From JAJECS01 sp965198185 (GTDB lineage: Bacteria > Chloroflexota > UBA11872), in NCBI GenBank assembly GCA_965198185.1, contig CBDAOU010000002.1, positions 1,674,001 through 1,738,000 on the forward strand: a DNA stretch of 64,000 bases, in the 5' to 3' direction. The notes beneath the pieces are model-generated. The model was not told the DNA's origin. It saw nothing but the letters and a program-made list of their open reading frames with translations, and made no database searches. This document shows positions 14,906 through 22,947 of the stretch, one piece after another (within the stretch, counting starts at the first letter, position 1; the number at the start of each line of letters is the position of its first letter). A program made the translations under genes and the position numbers.

Positions 14906-16093
14906 ATGTACGTCATCCGCATTCTGCGCAACCTGACCCGCCGGAGATTCCGCACGGCGCTGACCGTGATCGGGATCACGATCGGGATATGGGTGCTGGT
15001 CGTGATGAGTTCGATGGCGAACCGGATCAACTCCATCGTCGACGGCGGCTCAACCTACTACCAAGACAAGATCATCGTCAGTGACGCCACGAATCCCGCG
15101 TTTGGCCTCGGGTCCACGCCGATGCCGCTCAGCGTGGCCGACCAGATCGCCAGCGTCCCCGGCGTGGCGGTCGTGGTTCCCGAAGTCCAGCTGCTGCTCG
15201 ACCCGGCGGCGGCGGGGGGCGGGGGCTTTGGCCTGCCGGACTTCATCGTCGGCGCCGTGGCGGACGCCGACCAGGGGCGCGAAGCCCTCCAGGTCCGGGC
15301 GGCCCAAGGACGGCTGCCGACACCAGGCGATGAAGGCACGAAGGTCGTCGCCCTGGGAGCTGATCTCGCCCGCAAACTCGGCAAGCGCGCCGGCGACACG
15401 ATGGAACTGCGGGAGGTCGAATTCGAGGTCATCGGCGTTCTCGAGCCGACCCTCACGGCGCCGGACACGCTCGCATTCGTCCCGCTCCAGGCGGCCCAGG
15501 CGCTCCTCGCCGCCGACGCGCCCATTTTGGCCACGGCCGGCCTGGGGGCCGACCAACTGATCTCCCAGGTGACGGTCTATCCGGAAGCGGGCGTGGATAC
15601 GGACGTCCTGGCCGACGCCATCGAGGCTAGCGTGGCGCAAGTGGGCACGTTGACGGGGGCGGACTTCGACCGGGAGATAACCTCGGCGACGGAGATTTTC
15701 AACGCGATCGTCATCGGCATCGGGCTGATCAGCCTGGTTGTGGGCGGCCTGTCGGTGATCAACACCATGGCCATGAGCGTGGCGGAGCGGACGCGCGAGA
15801 TCGGCATCAAGCGCTCGATCGGCGCCACGCGGGGGCGGATCATGCGCGAGATCGTGATCGAGGCCGCCAGCATCGGCCTGTTCGGTGGCTTGCTGGGGCT
15901 GGGTCTGGGCGCCGTCGTCGTGACCGTGGCGAACGAGCTTGGGCGCGATTCGGGGAATATCCTGTTTCAGTTGACGGCGCCGACCGCGGTGGTGGCGCTG
16001 GCGTTCGCGACCGTGCTCGGAGCAGTGGCTGGGCTGCTGCCGGCCTGGAATGCCGCCCGGCTCGATCCGGTCCAGGCGCTCAGGTACGAGTAG
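14906..16093 (+). CDS. MacB/FtsX-type ABC transporter permease
   Basis: This 395-residue permease has the MacB topology. One N-terminal membrane helix (LTVIGITIGIWVLVVMSSMA) is followed by a large extracytoplasmic MacB-PCD domain (roughly residues 40-255), and three C-terminal helices near residues 260-290, 315-340 and 355-380 form the FtsX domain. SVAERTREIGIKRSIGATRG is the classical coupling segment between the second and third helices. The cognate ATPase gene starts 10 nt downstream. Such exporters use ATP in the cytoplasm to drive movement of lipoproteins, peptides or drugs in the envelope. No HlyD-like partner is nearby, so substrate and mechanism remain open. Confidence 0.9.
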   Translation: MYVIRILRNLTRRRFRTALTVIGITIGIWVLVVMSSMANRINSIVDGGSTYYQDKIIVSDATNPAFGLGSTPMPLSVADQIASVPGVAVVVPEVQLLLDPAAAGGGGFGLPDFIVGAVADADQGREALQVRAAQGRLPTPGDEGTKVVALGADLARKLGKRAGDTMELREVEFEVIGVLEPTLTAPDTLAFVPLQAAQALLAADAPILATAGLGADQLISQVTVYPEAGVDTDVLADAIEASVAQVGTLTGADFDREITSATEIFNAIVIGIGLISLVVGGLSVINTMAMSVAERTREIGIKRSIGATRGRIMREIVIEAASIGLFGGLLGLGLGAVVVTVANELGRDSGNILFQLTAPTAVVALAFATVLGAVAGLLPAWNAARLDPVQALRYE

Positions 16094-16103
16094 GCGCGCG
16101 CCC

Positions 16104-16802
16104 ATGGCATTCCTGGAAGCCCGTCACCTGCACAAGACCTATCGGCTCGGCCGTCAGAACCACGTGTTCGCTCTGCGGGGCGCGGACATCGCGATCGAGA
16201 CCGGGGAGATGGTGGGCATCATGGGGCCCTCGGGCTGCGGCAAGAGCACCCTGATGCACATCCTGGGCCTGCTGCATTCCCCCGACGACGGGGACCCGCC
16301 GGCGAGCCTGATGATTGGCGGTACTGACGTGGCCGATCTTTCAGACCGCGAGCGGACCAAGATGCGAGCGGAGCGGATGGGCTTCGTATTCCAGGCGTTC
16401 AACCTGGTGCCAACGCTGACCGCCATCGAAAACGTGGCCCTGCCGGCTGAATACGCGGGCCGGCGCCGCTCCCAAGCCCTGGCCGCCGCCGCGGAGGCGC
16501 TGGACTGGGTCGGACTTGCCGATCGGGCGGACCACCGGCCGACGGAGCTTTCGGGCGGTCAGCAGCAGCGCGCGGCCGTTGCGCGGGCGCTGGTGACCCA
16601 GCCCGACCTGATCCTGGCCGACGAGCCGACGGGCAACCTGGACTCCGAGAGCACGACCGAGATGCTGGACCTGCTGCGCCGGTTCAACACCGAGCGCCAA
16701 CAGACCATCGTCATGGTCACCCACGATCCGCGCGTGGGCGAGGCGTGCGGCCGCATCGTCGAGATGCTCGACGGTCGGATCACGAACGGGCCGGCGGGCT
16801 AA
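16104..16802 (+). CDS. MacB/LolD-type ABC transporter ATP-binding protein
   Basis: This 232-residue ATPase partners the permease immediately upstream. Walker A GPSGCGKST is at residues 41-49, the Q-loop is in GFVFQAFNLVPTLTAIENV, the signature LSGGQQQR is at 149-156, Walker B is LILADEPTGNLD and the H-loop is VMVTHD. The PTGNLD sequence and length place it in the LolD/MacB/FtsE group. ATG 16104 follows the permease stop closely, so the two are probably co-transcribed. It hydrolyses ATP on the cytoplasmic face. Confidence 0.93.
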   Translation: MAFLEARHLHKTYRLGRQNHVFALRGADIAIETGEMVGIMGPSGCGKSTLMHILGLLHSPDDGDPPASLMIGGTDVADLSDRERTKMRAERMGFVFQAFNLVPTLTAIENVALPAEYAGRRRSQALAAAAEALDWVGLADRADHRPTELSGGQQQRAAVARALVTQPDLILADEPTGNLDSESTTEMLDLLRRFNTERQQTIVMVTHDPRVGEACGRIVEMLDGRITNGPAG

Positions 16803-16851
16803 GCAGGCCGTTCGGCCTGGGGCAGGCACCTTCTGCCCGGCAGGTCGGGTC

Positions 16852-16874
16852 CCTTCTCCCCTGGGGGGAGAAGG
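16852..16874 (+). terminator. Strong hairpin after the ABC operon
   Basis: A perfect 10-bp stem (CCTTCTCCCC/GGGGAGAAGG) with a TGG loop lies 50 nt after the ATPase stop. It has no clean T tract. I recall similar CCCTTCTCCCC...GGGGAGAAGG words as dispersed repeats in environmental genomes, so it may be both repeat and terminator. A second small hairpin (AGGCCG/CGGCCT) lies at 16805-16818. Confidence 0.5.
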
Positions 16875-16936
16875 CTAGGTTGAGGGGGAATCGTGCCGGC
16901 CGGGACCCTACCAGGCACTCAGCACGAGAACTCTAG

Positions 16937-16957
16937 ATTCCTCGCTGCGCTCGGAAT
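16937..16957. repeat. ATTCC-TCGCT-N-CGCTC-GGAAT hairpin repeat
   Basis: A copy with G at the centre, between the ABC operon and tRNA-Lys. Confidence 0.7.
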
Positions 16958-17019
16958 GAGAGGCGGCGGGCGGGGATGGGCGGGCGCCGGTCGGGCTGTC
17001 GGATCGCTAAACTTGGGCC

Positions 17020-17095
17020 GGGTCGGTAGCTCAGTCGGTAGAGCAGCGGACTTTTAATCCGAAGGTCGTGGGTTCGAGTCCCACCCGGCCCACCA
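17020..17095 (+). tRNA. tRNA-Lys (anticodon TTT), CCA encoded
   Basis: The cloverleaf is complete. The acceptor GGGTCGG pairs with CCGGCCC with one G-T pair. The D arm is GCTC...GAGC, the anticodon loop CTTTTAA carries TTT, the T arm is GTGGG-TTCGAGT-CCCAC, and an encoded CCA ends the gene. Its 3' end abuts a decayed integrase, so the tRNA probably served as the attachment site of the island that follows. Confidence 0.96.
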
Positions 17096-17099
17096 GGTT

Positions 17100-17480
17100 T
17101 GGGAGGCCGTTATTGGGGGTCTCAAAACCCTCCGAAATTGGCCGTTTGCCAACATTCTGCCAACATCGGCCAACATTTCTGCCACCGGTTCGGCCCCTCC
17201 GAAGTCGGTCCACGCAGCCTCTCCGAGGTGGCCGCCTGCGTCCCAGACCCTGCCAATCCGCTGCACGGCTTGCGATTAGATACCCGGCGTGACGTGGGAG
17301 TAACTGTCAAGCGCCAGCGAAATGCTCGCGTGGCCCAACTGCTCCTGAATGTCCCGCGGACGCACACCCTCGCTGAGCATGACGCTGGGCTCGACGGGGC
17401 GGCCGTCGGCCTGGGCGAAGACACGGTCGGGGTCTTGCCGCAGGTCTCGCACCCGAGCAGGCTGCTGAGCAGGTCGGGGC
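17100..17480 (-). pseudogene. Tyrosine recombinase C-terminal remnant at tRNA-Lys
   Basis: On the minus strand the frame reads VFAQADGRPVEPSVMLSEGV, then IQEQLGHASISLALDSYSHV, then a stop at 17276. It continues as a tail (QRIGRVWDAGGHLGEAAW) that runs into the antisense of the tRNA. Compared with the better copy at 19143, about 31 residues containing the catalytic LRHVHAS block are missing between two VML words, so it cannot be active. The family's GHASI...LDSYSHV block with the nucleophilic Tyr is still visible. Its orientation and contact with the tRNA 3' end are typical of a tRNA-targeting integrase. Confidence 0.75.
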
Positions 17481-17698
17481 TGGACGCGCGGCTGGAGCGG
17501 ACTCTCCTCGGTGTGCGGGATCCCAGCAGTGGGGCACAAGGACAAGGGAAATCTGAATCAGAGCAAAAAAAGGACCCCGTGCGTTCCGGGGTCCCGTCGC
17601 CTGCGGTCTGTCGGCTGCATTCGGCCTAGACCTACTAGCCGAACCGTCAAGCTTTTGGGAGCGTAGCAGCATCGCTACCACGGCGGCAAAACATGGCT

Positions 17699-18422
17699 TC
17701 AGATCAGAGCGATTCTATTAGTGTAGGGCCGACCAGTGTGGGTCGTGGCCATGGCGCCGGTGGATAGCGCACGGATAGTCGCGAGATTGGTGTCAAGCGG
17801 CTGCATGTTGGCGTCGCCCTCGATTGCTCGACGCCTCACCCCTGCCACGAGGTCCGCGACCTGGATCGCGTGCGAACTGAGCGAGCTCGCGTAGTAGACG
17901 CTTGGGTGCAGGGGCAGGCGCCGCGAGATGACAAAGCTCGCCACACATCGGCTTGCGTGCGAGTCGAGGCGGTGGGTAGACCAGTCCGAGACGATGAGTC
18001 CAGTCTCGCGCATCGCCGTGCACTCAGCGGCGAAGTGCTCCACGAGCGCTTGGAATTGCAGCGGCAGGGTAGTGTTCAGGGTCATTGGGGTGGTGCAACC
18101 GGCGCTTGTCGATGCTGACCGTGTATACGGTGCAGTCGAGCCGTCGGAGGATGCGCGCGGCTTCGGCGAGGAACCGGCGGTTCTTCGAGCGCTTCCAGGC
18201 GTTGGGCCTGATTGTTCGCGTTGCCTTGACTTCCCACCTGCCAGGATCACCGAGGCGCGGGTAGAAGCGAGACTTGGCCCCGGCGATCATCCGGTTGAGT
18301 GCCGGAACGCTCGCTGAGGGGATCGCAAATCCACCGATGACGACGGCCTTTGACGAGTCGTGGGCCGATGGCTTGCCTGAGTCGTCAAGGAACAGCACTC
18401 GGGTGCTTGATGAGTTAGGCAT
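17699..18422 (-). pseudogene. DUF3800 family gene, frameshifted
   Basis: The N-terminal frame (18422 down to about 18090) reads RVLFLDDSGKPSAHDSSKAV and IGGFAIPSASVPALNRMI. It then shifts by one base near 18085-18100 into a second frame (TLPLQFQALVEHFAAECTA, GLIVSDWSTHRLD, HAIQVADLVAGVRRR) ending at 17699. Together they restore a DUF3800 protein of about 240 residues, with the family's LDDSG N-terminal acidic motif and late ADL motif. These proteins are common in mobile islands and may be RNase-H-like nucleases. Either the gene is dead or the shift is a sequence error. Confidence 0.7.
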
Positions 18423-18437
18423 GGACGTCTTCGTGGA

Positions 18438-18740
18438 TCAGACTGGACACGGAAGCCTTCTCACCTTTGCGGAGGTGCCTTGTCGGGGGTGTCCTTTGAC
18501 GCTGATGGCGGCCGGTATCAGCTTGTCCAGGGTCAGATTCAGCTCCGAGTCCACACGCGAACCCGCGCCGTGGTTCAGACTGTGGACGGTATACGTCTGC
18601 GGCCCGATGACGAACTCGGCATCACGCAGTGAGCCATCGGCGGGATGCGCAAACTTGTCGATGCAACTGCCGCCGAAGTCTGCACAGAAGCTGGTGGGAT
18701 TCTCGCCGCCGGCGGGCCGGCCCGTCCCACTAACCGACAT
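18438..18740 (-). CDS. Unassigned ORF, possible protein fragment
   Basis: This is a 100-residue minus-strand frame. Its middle (DGSLRDAEFVIGPQTYTVHS, then ELNLTLDKLIPAAISVKG) has the strand-like composition of a secreted beta-domain. I do not recognise it, and there is no clear ribosome-binding site. It lies between two pseudogenes and overlaps the start of the winged-helix remnant on the other strand. It may be the tail of a lost surface protein. Confidence 0.3.
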   Translation of the reverse strand: MSVSGTGRPAGGENPTSFCADFGGSCIDKFAHPADGSLRDAEFVIGPQTYTVHSLNHGAGSRVDSELNLTLDKLIPAAISVKGHPRQGTSAKVRRLPCPV

Positions 18741-18970
18741 CGAGCACCGGCTGCTCGTTGAACTGGCGGTCCACGTCGGGCGCGTACTGTCCTACGCGCA
18801 GCTGCTGCAACGCGTCTGGCCCGGCGCACTCCGGCCGCGCCGGAGCCGCCCGCGCCGTCGTCACGAACATTCTCCAGAAGCTTTGCGACGACGCCACCAA
18901 GCCCACCTGCATCTTCAACCAGCCGCGCGTCAGCTACCGGATGCCCAAGAGCGAGAAAACCGGCGATTCC
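18715..18970 (+). pseudogene. Remnant of KdpE/OmpR-type winged-helix regulator
   Basis: Read with one or more frame corrections, the plus strand gives PLTDIEHRLLVELAVHVGRV, LSYAQLLQRVWPGA and then AVVTNILQKLCDDATKPTCI, FNQPRVSYRMPKSE. This is the C-terminal DNA-binding domain of an OmpR/KdpE-like response regulator, whose relatives read LLRRVWG...VVKNLRRKLGDD...YIFTEPRVGYRM. No receiver domain precedes it. The region 18970-19140 after it shows no gene. Confidence 0.65.
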
Positions 18971-19142
18971 AACCCACTGCCTGTTTCCTGGAGGAGCGGG
19001 TCGTTGGTCGTTCAGTACCCACCGGCCTCAAAGGTCTGGCGGTCAATCCTTCGAGGACCGAGCCTTGTTTTGGACGCGTTGCCAACATCTGCCAGCAATT
19101 TGCTGGGCCGCTGGCACTGCTTGGGAAGGTCTCGCCGGCACT

Positions 19143-19796
19143 TCAGGGGTGGCTGTGCGCGTCCAAGACCTTGCCAACCCGCTGCACGGCCTCCGACTGG
19201 ATGCCCGGTGTGACGTGGGAGTAGGTGTCGAGCGTCAGCGTAATACTCGCGTGGCCCAGCTGCTCCTGTACAACCCGAGGGTGCACGCCCTCGCTAAGCA
19301 TGATGCTGGCGTGCACATGGCGGAGATCCTTGATCCGCAGGGACGGTAGGCCGGCTCGGAGGAGCGCTCGCTGAAAGCGCGCGAGCATGACTCTGGGCTC
19401 GATGGGGCTCCCGTCGGCTTGGGCAAAGACGAGATCCAGGTCGTCGTAGAGCGGACCGAGCTCCCGTCTGCGAGCCGCCTGGCCGGTGCGGTGCTTGGTG
19501 AGCTGTTGGACCACAGTGGCGTCGAGCGCGATGGTGCGCGTGCTGCGATGGGTCTTGGTCGGCGCAAAGACCAACCCCTGCCCCTTGATGCGCTGTAGCG
19601 ACTGGCGGATGCGCGCCCTGCCGACTTCGAGATCAAGGTCGCGCCAGCGCAGCGCCACCAGTTCGCCAGGCCGCACGCCCGTTGTCACGGCCAGGCGGAT
19701 CGGCAGCTCAAGGTCGGTGCCGCGGATGGCGGCCAGCGCCGCCCGGACCACCTCCACGCTGGGGATGTCCGCGGGCTGGGGCCGTGACCGCGGTGG
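19143..19796 (-). pseudogene. Tyrosine recombinase (integrase), N-terminally truncated
   Basis: The catalytic domain of a phage-type integrase is intact from a linker (PADIPSVEVVRAALAAIRG) to the stop at 19143. It has catalytic Arg in TTGVRPGELVALRW, the RIKDLRHVHASIMLSEGVHP block with the second Arg and a His, and GHASITLTLDTYSHVTPGI with the late His and nucleophilic Tyr. The core-binding N-terminal domain is absent. The frame runs into the divergent ImmA/IrrE-like gene at 19784 without a start, so this is a truncated gene. The first possible start is at 19757. It shares sequence with the remnant at 17100-17480, suggesting two successive insertions at one locus. Confidence 0.75.
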
Positions 19797-20287
19797 GCGC
19801 GCTGCTCGAGGCCCGGAGGCTCCTGTGCCAGCTGGGACTTAGCGGCCGCCGCTTCAACGGCGGCCTCTTGCTAGAGCGACTCGAGTCGCGCCTCGGCATC
19901 GCCGTCGCCGCCATCCCAGACCCTCGGCTACCCGCCGGCGGAATCTCGGGCGCCCGCATCACGACCAACGGGTCCCACGTCGTGTTCTACCCCGCCGGCG
20001 TCTCCGACCGCCTGCAGCTGCCCGTCATCTGCCACGAGTGCGCCCACCTGCTGCTCAGTCACCGCGGTCGGCCCGTGGACGATGTGCTCACGGGGACCGA
20101 CCCGCCGTTGCCCGACGACGAACTCGCCGCTGAATCCCTTGGGGCCGCCCTCAGTCACTTCGCGGATCAGCCCGACCGGCTGCGGTCGCTTGTGCAGGGG
20201 GCAGATCCAGCCAGCAGCGACGACCCAGCGACGACCCTCCGCGCGCGCCTCCGCGCCTACTACCAAGTGAACAATGCCCTCGGATGA
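19784..20287 (+). CDS. ImmA/IrrE-like metallopeptidase domain protein
   Basis: This protein of about 167 residues has a zincin motif in VICHECAHLLLSHRGRPVDD (HECAH), resembling ImmA/IrrE-family peptidases that cleave phage-type repressors or DNA-damage regulators. The N-terminal part (ARRLLCQLGLSGRRFNGG, then LLERLESRLGIAVAAIP) fits this family's lead-in. GTG 19784 is proposed because it begins the conserved part; the ribosome-binding site is weak, and this start lies inside the truncated integrase linker on the other strand. No XRE repressor partner is seen. It could be part of an island maintenance module with the membrane protein at 21010-21933. Confidence 0.65.
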   Translation: MTAVGALLEARRLLCQLGLSGRRFNGGLLLERLESRLGIAVAAIPDPRLPAGGISGARITTNGSHVVFYPAGVSDRLQLPVICHECAHLLLSHRGRPVDDVLTGTDPPLPDDELAAESLGAALSHFADQPDRLRSLVQGADPASSDDPATTLRARLRAYYQVNNALG

Positions 20288-20685
20288 TCCCGGATGCCGG
20301 CCCCGTAGCCGCAGACCGAATCGTCCCGGTGCAAGGCGCATTTCCCAATGGCTTCGACCAGACCCGAGTTCGACAACGCCGCCACGGCCAGATTGCTCCC
20401 GCTCCCGGCAGCCAATTCCACAATCACCCACCCACCTCGATCCCGACGACACTGGAATCCGCATCGACCCGATTCCTCGACATGAGAAACCCGTGTGGCG
20501 CTACCCATTCGGCACGTCAACTGAAGACCTCATCGAATTCCGTGGCCCATCTGCGACGGGCGTCAGCGAGGCGAGGCACTCTATTCAGGCCGAGCGATAA
20601 CGATCTGTCGTCTGGTCCCTATTGCCTGCCGGTGGATCATCGGGATGAATCCGAGTGGCATCGGATCTGAAGAGCAGAGCTGGCC
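20288..20685. other. Intergenic, nothing recognised
   Basis: About 400 bp between the ImmA/IrrE-like gene and the next minus-strand ORF. The open frames here have no recognisable composition or ribosome-binding site. Confidence 0.4.
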
Positions 20686-20997
20686 CTAGAGTGCGCCATT
20701 TCCGGTAAGTGCACTCCGTAACGCCTCGACTTCTTCCCAATCCGGGAATTCTCGGTCGACCGCCGCGAACGCGGTCGCCGTGTCAGCCGACGCCGCGCCC
20801 GGATCCCATGGATTCGCCAAGGCTACATAGCTTTCTACCACTTTGAGCACCCTGGCAGCACGGATCTTTGGAGCGTCACTCACTACCTCGCGCAGCACCT
20901 CCAGCGCCTCTACCGGCACCCAGACTGTGCGTGCGATGAGCGAATGCACCCCCTGGCGGACAGCCGAATCGTCGCTACGGAGCCCACCGTGCCGCAT
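20686..20997 (-). CDS. Hypothetical protein downstream of membrane protein
   Basis: This 103-residue helical protein (VWVPVEALEVLREVVSDAPK, RAARVLKVVESYVALANPW) follows the membrane-protein gene by 12 nt on the same strand. No family is recognised. The spacing suggests co-transcription with the larger gene. Confidence 0.45.
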   Translation of the reverse strand: MRHGGLRSDDSAVRQGVHSLIARTVWVPVEALEVLREVVSDAPKIRAARVLKVVESYVALANPWDPGAASADTATAFAAVDREFPDWEEVEALRSALTGNGAL

Positions 20998-21009
20998 GGA
21001 CTGCGCCGG

Positions 21010-21933
21010 CTAATTCGAAGCGCGCACCTCGAAGTCCGTATGCAGCAAGGCTGCGGCCAGCCGCAAGTGCGCCACCTCGTCGAAGCCGCAGCCCTGCGCC
21101 CGTGCCACCTGTTCGGCCAAGGCGATCAGCGCAGTGCGCCAGCCGAGGTCGCGGCCGCGCGCCGCATCCTCTTTCGTCTGCAACGCAAATGTTGCGGCGA
21201 ACGCTCGGGATTCCGTCGCCTCCATACGTGCCGCCAGCCGCAGCCATGCGTCTGGAGGCGCCAGCGCCAGCCAGAACAGCACCGCAAAGACTAGAAGCAG
21301 TACGCTCAGTATCTGCTCGGCGGTCTCAACGCCGAATCCGGGCCACCCCGCCTGCACGCCGACGAATGCCAGCCCCGTCGCTCCCACATGGGTCAGTGCC
21401 GCCACCGACATCGCCTGCACCAGGCGCAGTTGCACCTGCTTCGGCAGCGGCAAGCCCACGCGATAGCGGGCGCGGCCCACGTCAAGCACAACGGTCCAAG
21501 CGGCTGCTAGATATCCCAGATACAGCCCCATGCCGGCCCACAGCAGCCAGTCAGTCTGCGGCTGATGCCCCAGAATCGCGCCGTGCCCGGGCAGCCACCA
21601 CACGAGCAGCCCTGCCGCGATAGCACCAACCACAAACGCCGGGCGCAGGCGTTCGCGGATGCCAAACGTCGTGATCACGAGCGCCACGGTCAGTACACAA
21701 GCAACGCGGAGCCAGTTGACCACCAGATGACGCAGATCAATGGGCACGCCGGCCTGCACGAGCAAGGGCCCAGCGGCGTCGCTGCCGGCCCCGACCGACC
21801 AGGCAATGAATCCAGCGAGGGCCAGCCACTGGGAAGCTGTCCGCCGGCCCGCCCGCACGCGGCCGACGACGATCGCGACGCCCAACACGCCGCATACCAC
21901 TTGCAGCACCTGCAGCAGCAGCGCCAGCGGCAT
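21010..21933 (-). CDS. Seven-helix membrane protein, DUF6545/MAB_1171c-like
   Basis: This 307-residue protein has about seven hydrophobic segments over the first 225 residues: for example LLLQVLQVVCGVLGVAIVVG near the N terminus, VLTVALVITTFGI, AFVVGAIAAGLLVWWLP and ILSVLLLVFAVLFWLALAPP. A soluble C-terminal part ends DFEVRASN. This layout and the late FDEVAHLRLAAALLHTD segment resemble DUF6545 (MAB_1171c-like) proteins, which in actinobacteria sit beside ImmA/IrrE-like genes, as here. The function is unknown; it may sense a signal at the membrane. Confidence 0.6.
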   Translation of the reverse strand: MPLALLLQVLQVVCGVLGVAIVVGRVRAGRRTASQWLALAGFIAWSVGAGSDAAGPLLVQAGVPIDLRHLVVNWLRVACVLTVALVITTFGIRERLRPAFVVGAIAAGLLVWWLPGHGAILGHQPQTDWLLWAGMGLYLGYLAAAWTVVLDVGRARYRVGLPLPKQVQLRLVQAMSVAALTHVGATGLAFVGVQAGWPGFGVETAEQILSVLLLVFAVLFWLALAPPDAWLRLAARMEATESRAFAATFALQTKEDAARGRDLGWRTALIALAEQVARAQGCGFDEVAHLRLAAALLHTDFEVRASN

Positions 21934-22425
21934 CGTCGCCGCTCACGTCACGCGTGCATGCGGCGAAACGGCCTCGCGTGAGCGCCACCGTAGTCGCCGG
22001 CACTCACCGAGTGGGCGCATGTGGCAGCCCCGGGATCCACAGCCGGACGGTCAGTGCCCATCGGTACAGGGGACGAGGCACGACACAGCTCAAGCTGACC
22101 ACCGCTCAGGTGCTCAGCCGTCCGAACCTCGGCCAACGGATCGCAGAATCGACCGGAGTCTGGCCGGCATCCTGGATCTCGGCCCGACAGCAACGTGGTG
22201 GCGAGTGTCCCTCGCGGCACTCGGCGCGTGCGGTGCGGCGGCAAGGTAGGACGTCCCAGACGCCGTTTTCGCACGGGCTCATGGCGTCCGTTTGCCTTGG
22301 TCCCACCGTCCACTCGAATGGCCGTAAGCATCGCCCGGTCAGCCTTGGAGATCCGGTCACCGTCAGCGTTGCGGAAAAGCCAACACACTCGGGCCGACCC
22401 ATGGGCTGCGGAACGGCGACTACGG
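21934..22425. other. Intergenic, nothing recognised
   Basis: About 490 bp between two minus-strand transcription units. I see no recognisable gene, RNA or strong hairpin. Long plus-strand open frames across it are unconvincing. Confidence 0.4.
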
Positions 22426-22947
22426 TCACGAGGTCAGGCAGTTGGGATAGTCGCCCCGCGCCGGCGTCTGGCTCGCCGGATACGGCGGGCCAGGGGCGAT
22501 GCGCTCGAAGAATGCCGCGTCCGCCGCCGTCACGTTGCACCAGTAGAAGCCCAGCGCCTGGAACGTGGCGATGTCCGGCACGTGCCGCCACTGCCCCAGG
22601 TCGGCGTCGTAGGCGAAGATACGGTCGTCGCCGCCATCGAAGCGCCGCGCCAGCAAGTTTGGCTGAGGGCACTGGTGGTCCAGCGGAATGGCCCCCACCA
22701 CCCCGACGGGGACGGTGTACTGGGTGTTCACGATGGGCCAGGGGATTTGATAGACGAGCGGGCTATCCGGCGGCACCCAGCGGCGCACGATGCGGTCGTC
22801 GGCATCGCGCCGCACGACGAGGTACGTCTTGCCCAGGTCTTCGTCGCGGATGACCCCGGCCATGACGACGGTGGCGCAGTCCGCGGAGATGGAGCCGACG
22901 GCTAGTTCGAGGGAGGCGTCCGGTACGTCATGGCGCTGGATGAGCAC
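22426..22947 (-). CDS. C-terminal segment of the secreted PEP/pyruvate-binding protein
   Basis: This 173-residue frame is best read as the end of the gene starting at 26191, reached through frameshifts. Upstream in this frame is a collagen-like Gly/Pro linker (PPGPATPPAPPGVIG) and ELPGNRVLIQRHDVPDASLE. Later segments (KTYLVVRRDADDRIVRRWVP, RRFDGGDDRIFAYDADLG, ALGFYWCNVTAADAAFF) belong to no family I know. The protein ends ARGDYPNCLTS, an RGD-containing tail that also appears, out of frame, after the mosaic gene ending at 42918. Confidence 0.6.
   Translation of the reverse strand: MLIQRHDVPDASLELAVGSISADCATVVMAGVIRDEDLGKTYLVVRRDADDRIVRRWVPPDSPLVYQIPWPIVNTQYTVPVGVVGAIPLDHQCPQPNLLARRFDGGDDRIFAYDADLGQWRHVPDIATFQALGFYWCNVTAADAAFFERIAPGPPYPASQTPARGDYPNCLTS

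Noticed and set aside
17031..17266. Minus-strand peptide ending WAGWDSNPRPSD over tRNA-Lys
   Set aside because: That ending is simply the antisense translation of the tRNA 3' half, a well-known false-protein signature. Only the upstream part is an integrase tail.
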